In this document: positions 1 through 5,594 of the stretch, in pieces
How the letters are laid out: each line of letters opens with the position of its first letter
How positions within the stretch are numbered: position 1 is the first letter of the stretch
NCBI GenBank assembly: GCA_025450095.1
Contig: JANWID010000187.1
Span: 1-6,706, forward strand
From: Bacteroidia bacterium
GTDB taxonomy: Bacteria; Bacteroidota; Bacteroidia; AKYH767-A; OLB10
Reading direction: 5' to 3'
DNA length: 6,706 nucleotides
Position numbers and translations under genes: made by a program
The notes under the pieces: model-generated
The model's database searches: none
What the model saw: only the letters and a program-made list of their open reading frames with translations
What the model was told of the DNA's origin: nothing

Positions 1-1
1 C

Positions 2-2467
2 CAATACGCTGATGTGATTTTGCCGCTGGCCCTTTCGCAGCTCTATACTTATTCCATACCGGAATCCATGTCGGGGATAATTATGCCGGGGCAACGGGTA
101 GTTGTTCAGTTTGGAAAATCCAGGATGTATACTGCCGTAGTTTATTCTGTACACGACCGCGCACCGGAGCATTATGATACGAAGGAGTTGCTTGAGTTGT
201 TGGATACACAGCCGGTGATTACAGAAATACAATTCCGTTTATGGGAATGGATGGCGGAATATTATTTATGCACCCTTGGAGAAATATTTACCGCGGCTTT
301 GCCTTCTGTTATGAAGTTGCAAAGTGAAACAGTAGTTAGCCTGAACCCGGAGTTTACAGAAGGAGAAACCATGTTGCTCCAGGAAGAACAGCAACTGGTG
401 AATCAACTGAATCAAAGTGGAAATTTATCAGTCGCTGATGCATCAAAGCTCATTGGCTTAAAGAACGGTTTAATGTTGGTGCGAAACCTGATGAGCCGGA
501 ATATTCTGATTCCACACGAGGAAATGCAGGATGTTTTCCGACCCAGGAAAATTTCTTACCTGAAACTTTCTGCACGCGCTGAGGAGGATAAATTTATGCA
601 GGAGATTTTTAATGCACTGGAAAAGAGAGCGCCAAAACAACTGCATGCGCTAATGAGCTTCCTCCAAATGCGACAGGAAAAAGGCCGTGACTATTTATCC
701 AGGTCCCAGTTTATGAAAGTTTCCGGCTCCGGACCGCAGGCGATTCAGCAATTGGTCAGTAAAGGTGTTTTGGAAATATTTGATGATGAAGAAGGGTTAT
801 CGGTTGCTCCTCCTTCGGGATCCGATTTCCAGGTTGCATTGAGTGACGTGCAGCAAACTGCCTATGAAAAAATCGGTGACAGTTTTCATACGGACAAGGT
901 AACACTGTTGCACGGTGTTACTTCTTCCGGAAAAACTGAAGTGTACATCCGGTTAATTACCGATATGATTGGTTCTGGAAAGCAGGTGCTATACCTGTTA
1001 CCTGAAATCGCATTGACAACTCAAATCATAAGCCGTCTCAAGCGACATTTCGGAGACCAGCTGCTTGTATTTCATTCGCGTTTCAGCAATAGGGAACGGG
1101 CCGATGTATATATGAAAATGTTAAATGATGGAGTGAATGGCATTTTCCGGTACCCGATTATTGTCGGAGCCAGGTCCGCTGTTTTCCTCCCATTAAAACG
1201 ACCGGGAATGATCCTGGTAGATGAAGAACATGATGGCAGCTATAAACAGCAGGATCCTTCGCCCCGGTATAATGCCCGTGATACGGCGATAATGTGTGGT
1301 CATCTTTATGGCTGTCATGTATTATTGGGATCTGCAACGCCAAGTATGGAAACATATCACACTGCGGCATCCGGAAAATATTCTTTGGTAACCTTGAACG
1401 AACGCTATGGAGGTATGAAGCTTCCTCAGATAAAAATAGTCGATTTAAAAGAGGCTCACCAGAAACACCAGGTTCGTTCTTTTTTTTCACAACAATTGCT
1501 GGATGCTATTAAATCAGCACTTGATGCAAAGGAACAGGTTATCCTGTTCCAAAACAGGCGGGGTTTTGCACCAGTCTTAGAGTGCAGGAAATGTGCCTGG
1601 GTTCCTAAGTGCGTAAATTGTGATGTATCGCTTACCTATCATAAAAAATCAAACCACCTGAGGTGCCATTATTGCGGTTACACAACTTTTCCTCCGGGGA
1701 AATGCCTTGCCTGCGGTGATCCTGATGTACGAATGAAAGGGTTGGGTACGGAAAGAATTGAGGATGAAATTTCAATTTTTTTCCCGGATCATATTGTACA
1801 TCGGCTCGATCTGGATACCACTACATCCAAATTTGCTTTCCAGAGAATCATCAACAGTTTTGAAAATGGTGAGATCGATATCCTGGTGGGTACGCAAATG
1901 GTTACTAAAGGACTCGACTTTGATAAGGTGAGTCTTGTGGGTGTGATTAATGCCGATTCGCTGATTAAGGTTCCTGATTTTCGTTCAGCGGAACGAAGTT
2001 ACCAGTTACTTGCCCAGGTAGCCGGGAGATCAGGTAGAAAGTACCGCCAGGGTCAGGTCCTTGTTCAAACCTATACGGAAAATCACCCGCTGTTCGGTTT
2101 TCTTCGCAAAAATGATTATGAAGGCTTTTACAATTACGAATCGGCTGAGCGGCTGCAGTATCATTACCCTCCGTTTTTCAGATTAATTGAAGTGCGGTTG
2201 AAAATGCGAGATGAAAAAAAGCTGGATCACCTGGCGATCGATTTTGCAAGAGAACTACGTACTGCTTTTGGTAAGAGGGTCCTGGGTCCTGTATTGCCGC
2301 CGGTTTCCAGGGTACGTAATTATTATCTTCAGAACCTGATGATCAAGGTTGAGAAAAATCTTCCTAACCTGAAAGTGAAGCAGCTACTAACTCATGTTAC
2401 CGACCGTTTTTTATCGCATTCCGAAAACCGGCAGCTGATCATCCAGGTAGATGTGGACCCTCAATGA
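2..2467 (+). CDS. priA: Primosomal protein N' / replication restart helicase PriA (5' end outside window)
   Basis: PriA is a cytoplasmic superfamily-2 3'-to-5' DNA helicase that recognises abandoned replication forks and reloads the replisome. The frame is open from base 2 and reads QYADVILPLAL, matching the conserved start of the PriA 3'-DNA-binding domain. The real start is therefore a few codons before the window; the GTG at 14 is the internal Val of this motif. Counting that codon as 1, motifs appear in order: Walker A GVTSSGKTE (Lys307, bases 914-940), Walker B DEEH (403-406, bases 1220-1231), eight zinc-binding cysteines in CxxC pairs (524, 527, 533, 536, 551, 554, 564, 567), motif V GTQMVTKG, and motif VI QVAGRSGR (bases 2015-2038). 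All key residues are present, including the PriA-specific Cys cluster placed between the helicase lobes. At about 820 residues it is longer than the E. coli protein (732). Its stop abuts the stop of the convergent azurin-like gene. Confidence 0.97.
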   Translation, partial: QYADVILPLALSQLYTYSIPESMSGIIMPGQRVVVQFGKSRMYTAVVYSVHDRAPEHYDTKELLELLDTQPVITEIQFRLWEWMAEYYLCTLGEIFTAALPSVMKLQSETVVSLNPEFTEGETMLLQEEQQLVNQLNQSGNLSVADASKLIGLKNGLMLVRNLMSRNILIPHEEMQDVFRPRKISYLKLSARAEEDKFMQEIFNALEKRAPKQLHALMSFLQMRQEKGRDYLSRSQFMKVSGSGPQAIQQLVSKGVLEIFDDEEGLSVAPPSGSDFQVALSDVQQTAYEKIGDSFHTDKVTLLHGVTSSGKTEVYIRLITDMIGSGKQVLYLLPEIALTTQIISRLKRHFGDQLLVFHSRFSNRERADVYMKMLNDGVNGIFRYPIIVGARSAVFLPLKRPGMILVDEEHDGSYKQQDPSPRYNARDTAIMCGHLYGCHVLLGSATPSMETYHTAASGKYSLVTLNERYGGMKLPQIKIVDLKEAHQKHQVRSFFSQQLLDAIKSALDAKEQVILFQNRRGFAPVLECRKCAWVPKCVNCDVSLTYHKKSNHLRCHYCGYTTFPPGKCLACGDPDVRMKGLGTERIEDEISIFFPDHIVHRLDLDTTTSKFAFQRIINSFENGEIDILVGTQMVTKGLDFDKVSLVGVINADSLIKVPDFRSAERSYQLLAQVAGRSGRKYRQGQVLVQTYTENHPLFGFLRKNDYEGFYNYESAERLQYHYPPFFRLIEVRLKMRDEKKLDHLAIDFARELRTAFGKRVLGPVLPPVSRVRNYYLQNLMIKVEKNLPNLKVKQLLTHVTDRFLSHSENRQLIIQVDVDPQ
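1531..1550. repeat. Perfect inverted repeat inside priA
   Basis: GGAACAGG (1531-1538) and CCTGTTCC (1543-1550) are perfect 8-base complements around a TTAT loop. They lie in codons for the KEQVILFQNRR segment that opens the second helicase lobe, just before the zinc cluster. A stable hairpin in DNA or mRNA is possible. No function is known, and the repeat may simply follow from the encoded amino acids. Confidence 0.5.
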
Positions 2468-3010
2468 TTATTCGACAATAAACTCACCGTTCATAATGGA
2501 CCAATGCCCTGGGTAGGTACACACAAACTGGTATTTACCTGCGGGAGGTGCTGCAAATGTAATTTCTGTTTCTTCTTTGGGACCTAACAGTTTCGTAGCA
2601 ATTAATACATCGACTGAAGCTGGAACGTAAGAACCTTCTTTTCCAACATCTACCCCCGCTTTGGCAACTGTTTCCATAGTACCATGGTAAACCAACACCC
2701 AGTTATGTGGCATCGCTGCATCCTGCATCATATTGATAAATTTTAATTTGACCGTTGTGCCGCTCTTCACAGTAAGGGTTTTCTGATCATAATGCATATC
2801 TGACATGGAACTTCCTTCAGCTTTCAAGGTTATAGAAACAACTTCTGCATCGGGATTAACTTTGGGATCGTAAGCAGGATGATCTGACTTGAAAATATCG
2901 GAAACTTTGGGTTTCTCTGCTTCTTTGGTTGGAGTGGGTTCATTATTACATCCTGTATTTATGCCAACAAGGACTAACAGGAACAGCATGGGTATGATAA
3001 ATTTTTTCAT
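2468..3010 (-). CDS. Azurin/auracyanin-like blue-copper lipoprotein
   Basis: This is a 180-residue cupredoxin, probably a periplasmic or membrane-anchored type-1 copper electron carrier. Residues 1-20 form a lipoprotein-like signal (KK, hydrophobic core, then NTGC) with Cys21 as the likely lipidated residue; Asn at -3 makes the lipobox atypical. Residues 22-55 are a polar Pro/Lys/Glu linker. The cupredoxin fold follows, with all four expected copper ligands: His102 in MPHNWVL, then Cys164, His169 and Met173 in CTYPGHWSIMNG, the C-x4-H-x3-M loop of azurin. Pro101 replaces the Gly (Gly45) whose carbonyl weakly contacts copper in azurin, so the axial geometry may differ, as in auracyanins. The ATG at 3010 gives a complete signal peptide. 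The gene is divergent from the kinase operon and shares its 102-bp upstream region; I saw no clear -7 box for it. The physiological electron donor and acceptor are unknown. The family call is firm; the role is inferred. Confidence 0.9.
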   Translation of the reverse strand: MKKFIIPMLFLLVLVGINTGCNNEPTPTKEAEKPKVSDIFKSDHPAYDPKVNPDAEVVSITLKAEGSSMSDMHYDQKTLTVKSGTTVKLKFINMMQDAAMPHNWVLVYHGTMETVAKAGVDVGKEGSYVPASVDVLIATKLLGPKEETEITFAAPPAGKYQFVCTYPGHWSIMNGEFIVE

Positions 3011-3036
3011 GATGTATGAATATTGATTTTGTGACG

Positions 3037-3072
3037 GTTAAGGTTTGTTAAATTTAGTTAATAAAATGTTAA
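3037..3072. promoter_or_regulatory. Four phased GTTAA direct repeats, candidate response-regulator operator
   Basis: GTTAA occurs at 3037-3041, 3047-3051, 3057-3061 and 3068-3072, giving start-to-start steps of 10, 10 and 11 bases. All copies have the same orientation and lie on one face of the helix. OmpR/PhoB-family regulators typically bind direct half-sites at this spacing. The array ends two bases before the TTG of the kinase promoter, or roughly -75 to -40 from its predicted transcription start. It begins 27 bases upstream of the divergent azurin-like ATG. The repeats are seen directly; binding by the adjacent RprY-like regulator is inference. Chance in A+T-rich DNA is the main alternative. 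Confidence 0.5.
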
Positions 3073-3074
3073 TG

Positions 3075-3108
3075 TTGTGAATTTCAGAATTTAATGACTG
3101 TAACTTTG
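3075..3108 (+). promoter_or_regulatory. Bacteroidetes-type sigma-ABfr promoter of the kinase-regulator operon
   Basis: TAACTTTG at 3101-3108 matches the Bacteroidetes -7 consensus TAnnTTTG exactly. A TTG at 3075-3077 can serve as the -33 element with a 23-base spacer, at the long end of what is accepted. The -7 box ends four bases before the kinase ATG, so transcription would start at or within a few bases of the start codon, giving a leaderless or nearly leaderless mRNA. No Shine-Dalgarno sequence precedes the ATG, which is usual for this phylum. Confidence 0.6.
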
Positions 3109-3112
3109 CATC

Positions 3113-4807
3113 ATGACCCGGAATAAAATCCTTTTCACGACCCTGTTGATGGGAGCAGCACTTGTTGGCCTGGTGGCGATGCAGGTAAACTGGATCCGCC
3201 ATGATTATAAAATACAGGAAGAAAAATTTTCACACCAGGTTGCTGGCGCACTTAATAATGCTGTCAGGAAAATGGAAACTCAGGAATCGGTGCAGATGAT
3301 TGTCAGGAATGTTGACGATGAGTTCCTGGCGGATTCCCTTAAACAGTTTTTCAGGGAACCTGAAATGCCGGAATTCCCTGAACCTCCTGTAACGGTGGAG
3401 CCGTTCGAAGTGGATCTTCCCGAAATTCCGGAAGAAGTGCAATCATTTTCATACGTAACTGATATTGATTCCTGCGGACGCCAGTTAAAAGTAATATCAC
3501 GTCATTCGGTTTCGGGTAAAGAAATGTCGGTTCATGTTATCTCCCCGGATTCGGAAGCTATGAAAGAAATCAGTATTAGTCTGAAGGAAAAGGAAGTTGC
3601 ACTCCGCAGACAACAAAAAGCGCTTAAATCGCAGGAACGTGCTTTTAAGATAATGATGGAAAATCAGAAAGCTCACATGGAACAAGAGAAAGTGCATAGA
3701 AAAGTAAAACAGCTGAGCAATGTTTTTGAAAGAATGGCGGTAGAGTACGACAGGCGTTCTGCTATGTTGCTGGAGCGTGTGACTCCATCCGATCTTGATT
3801 CTGTAATTGGTTCTGAGTTGCGAAATAATGGGGTTTCATTACCCTATTCCATAAAACTACAAAGCGGTGCAAGTGACAGCATTGTGTGGCAGCGGAATCC
3901 TTCCGATGGTAATGTTGCTGAAAAAACTTTTTCAGCAGCGCTTTTTCCGGAAGATATCATCAATAAAAATGACCTGGTGAAAGTCGGATTTGCAGGTACT
4001 TTTTCTTATTTTATTTCCGGGATATGGATCATGCTTTTAAGTTCCGCTGTGTTTACACTTGCAATCATATTGATTTTTTCATACACAGTATACGTTATCT
4101 TCCGTCAGAAAAAATTATCTGATATTAAAAATGATTTCATCAATAATATGACACATGAGCTTAAAACTCCGATTGCAACCATCAGGTTGGCATCAGAAGC
4201 CATGGTAAATCCGGGTGTCATACATGACCCGGATAAAGTGTTGCATTATACACAGATTATTAATGATGAGAATACCAGGATGAATGATCATGTGGAAAAT
4301 ATTCTTCAGATGGCGCAATTTGACCGTGGAGATTTTATCCGGAATTTTCAGGATACTAACATGAATGAGGTGATCGCTGAAGCAGTTGAAAAAATGCAGT
4401 TGCAGGTTGCTCAGAAATCAGGTAGCCTGGTATTTGAACCCCATGCCGAAAATTATATTATCCGGGGTGATCGCCATTTTATTTCTATAGTTATGATTAA
4501 CCTCATAGATAATGCTGTTAAATACAGCAATGATAAACCGATGATCAGGGTCGCTTCCGAAAATTGCGGCAATATGCTGATCATAACGGTTGCGGATAAT
4601 GGAATTGGAATGACTTCTGAACAAAGCAAAAAAGTATTTGAAAAATTTTACAGGGTTACTTCCGGAAATATTCATACGGTGAAAGGGTTTGGCCTCGGTT
4701 TAAGTTATGCTAAAGCTATCGTTACTGCACATGGAGGTACTATATCCGTAATAAGTGAACCAGGTAAGGGTAGTACATTTGAAATGCGATTTCCGGTTGC
4801 CAACTGA
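3113..4807 (+). CDS. rprX: Membrane sensor histidine kinase, RprX-like
   Basis: This 564-residue inner-membrane kinase senses an unknown signal and phosphorylates the regulator encoded next to it. A first membrane segment (about 6-24) and a second (about 303-330) bracket an extracytoplasmic domain of roughly 275 residues. That domain has an acidic Pro/Glu-rich stretch (82-109), a single Cys (121), and a charged Lys/Glu/Gln-rich helix likely to form a coiled coil (about 150-215). There is no HAMP domain: the HisKA H-box FINNMTHELKTP begins about 12 residues after the membrane, with His348 as phosphoacceptor. The HATPase_c domain is complete: N box NLIDNAVKYS (Asn463, Asn467), G1 DNGIGM (495-500), F box FEKFYR (509-514), G2 GFGLGL (525-530). 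The only start that keeps the first membrane segment is the ATG at 3113. The regulator follows after 7 bp. The kinase call is certain; the RprX name rests on its architecture and on its RprY-like partner. Confidence 0.9.
   Translation: MTRNKILFTTLLMGAALVGLVAMQVNWIRHDYKIQEEKFSHQVAGALNNAVRKMETQESVQMIVRNVDDEFLADSLKQFFREPEMPEFPEPPVTVEPFEVDLPEIPEEVQSFSYVTDIDSCGRQLKVISRHSVSGKEMSVHVISPDSEAMKEISISLKEKEVALRRQQKALKSQERAFKIMMENQKAHMEQEKVHRKVKQLSNVFERMAVEYDRRSAMLLERVTPSDLDSVIGSELRNNGVSLPYSIKLQSGASDSIVWQRNPSDGNVAEKTFSAALFPEDIINKNDLVKVGFAGTFSYFISGIWIMLLSSAVFTLAIILIFSYTVYVIFRQKKLSDIKNDFINNMTHELKTPIATIRLASEAMVNPGVIHDPDKVLHYTQIINDENTRMNDHVENILQMAQFDRGDFIRNFQDTNMNEVIAEAVEKMQLQVAQKSGSLVFEPHAENYIIRGDRHFISIVMINLIDNAVKYSNDKPMIRVASENCGNMLIITVADNGIGMTSEQSKKVFEKFYRVTSGNIHTVKGFGLGLSYAKAIVTAHGGTISVISEPGKGSTFEMRFPVAN
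3914..3939. repeat. Intragenic inverted repeat in the kinase gene
   Basis: GCTGAAAAA (3917-3925) and TTTTTCAGC (3928-3936) are perfect complements around a two-base centre. Pairing extends to 3914-3939 with an A-T pair, a G-T wobble and a G-C pair. It encodes the VAEKTFSA segment just before the second membrane helix. It is not a standard terminator, because the T run is part of the stem and the reading frame continues. No function is evident. Confidence 0.45.
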
Positions 4808-4814
4808 AATATAA

Positions 4815-5507
4815 ATGAAACCAAAAATCCTTTTAGTTGAAGATGATGTAAATTTTGGAGCAGTTATGCGCGATTACCTTGCTCTGAACGGTTACCAGGT
4901 AGACCTTTGCCCTGATGGAAAGAAAGGCTGGAGTCGTTTCTCCAATGAACCATTTGATTTATGCATTCTCGATGTAATGATGCCCGAAAGGGATGGATTC
5001 AGCCTTGCAGAAGACATCCGAAAAGTGAATCCTGGTATTCCACTGGTTTTTCTTACAGCCAAAACAATGAAAGAAGATGTTTTGAAAGGATACAGTATCG
5101 GTGCCGACGATTATGTTGTTAAACCTTTTGATCCTGAAATTTTGTTACATAAGTTGCGCGTTCTTCTAAAACGCTCCGGAGGGGCAGTTTTATCAGATTC
5201 TTTGCGTGATGAGTTTATCATTGGCCGGTTTGAGTTTAATCACAGGTTGAGAGAACTTCGACTTAAAGATCATATACAAAAGCTTTCTCCGCGTGAATCG
5301 GAATTGCTGCAATTGTTGTGTACTTATGTAAATGATGTTTTACCGCGCGATGTGGCACTTAAGAAAATCTGGACGGAAGACAATTATTTTACTGCAAGGA
5401 GCATGGATGTTTTTTTGACCCGAATCCGCAAGCTTTTAAAGGCAGACCCCGACATTGAAATTATTAATGTGCATGGGAATGGTTTTCGAATGGTGGTGAA
5501 GAAGTAG
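4815..5507 (+). CDS. rprY: OmpR/PhoB-family response regulator, RprY-like
   Basis: This 230-residue cytoplasmic transcription factor is the output partner of the upstream kinase. Receiver domain, about 4-118: acidic pocket Asp10/Asp11, phosphoacceptor Asp53 in LDVMMP, switch Thr81 in LTAK, and Lys103 in VKPF. All catalytic residues are present. A short linker leads to a winged-helix DNA-binding domain (about 134-229). It carries LSPRESELLQLLC, the PRDVALKKIW segment, the recognition-helix region ARSMDVFLTRIRKLL, and the wing NVHGNGFRM. The ALKKIW...ARSMDV...NVHGNGF pattern is characteristic of Bacteroidetes RprY, which supports the symbol. The 7-bp gap to the kinase stop has no Shine-Dalgarno sequence, so the two are probably co-transcribed and translationally coupled. 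The phased GTTAA array upstream of the operon is its most obvious candidate binding site. The regulon and inducing signal are unknown. Confidence 0.93.
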   Translation: MKPKILLVEDDVNFGAVMRDYLALNGYQVDLCPDGKKGWSRFSNEPFDLCILDVMMPERDGFSLAEDIRKVNPGIPLVFLTAKTMKEDVLKGYSIGADDYVVKPFDPEILLHKLRVLLKRSGGAVLSDSLRDEFIIGRFEFNHRLRELRLKDHIQKLSPRESELLQLLCTYVNDVLPRDVALKKIWTEDNYFTARSMDVFLTRIRKLLKADPDIEIINVHGNGFRMVVKK

Positions 5508-5594
5508 TTCACAGTTTCACTGAGTTTAGTTCGTTTGTTTTTCTGTTCAGGATTGCAGATATTGGTGATGTTTTTTACCAATCAAATAACCATC
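5508..5594 (+). other. Intergenic gap between regulator and propeller gene; no strong signals
   Basis: This gap is 87 bases. It contains only a 4-bp CAGT-TTC-ACTG hairpin (5512-5522) followed by T-rich sequence, too weak to call a terminator. TTCGTTTG (5530-5537) is one mismatch from the -7 consensus, but no TTG lies at a suitable distance upstream. Whether the propeller gene has its own promoter or is reached by read-through cannot be decided from the sequence. Confidence 0.35.

Noticed and set aside
14..16. GTG at base 14 as the priA start codon
   Set aside because: The frame is open upstream to base 2 and encodes QYAD, and the GTG codes for the conserved Val of the PriA N-terminal (D/H)V-x-LP motif. 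The true start lies before the window.
1480..1487. Run of eight T in priA as a possible frameshift or sequencing error
   Set aside because: The frame reads through with conserved PriA motifs on both sides, so there is no sign of an indel.
1158..1490. Antisense open frame inside priA
   Set aside because: It lies opposite the Walker B region of a well-conserved helicase, and its translation shows no known motif.
2468..2481. TTATT-CGAC-AATAA hairpin as a shared bidirectional terminator for priA and the azurin-like gene
   Set aside because: The stem has only five A-T pairs and no T tract follows, so it is too weak to call.
3921..3927. AAAAAAC, a classic -1 frameshift slippery heptamer, in the kinase gene, next to a hairpin
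   Set aside because: The reading phase is wrong: codons are GAA AAA ACT, not xxA AAA AAC. The kinase frame also continues intact through all catalytic motifs.
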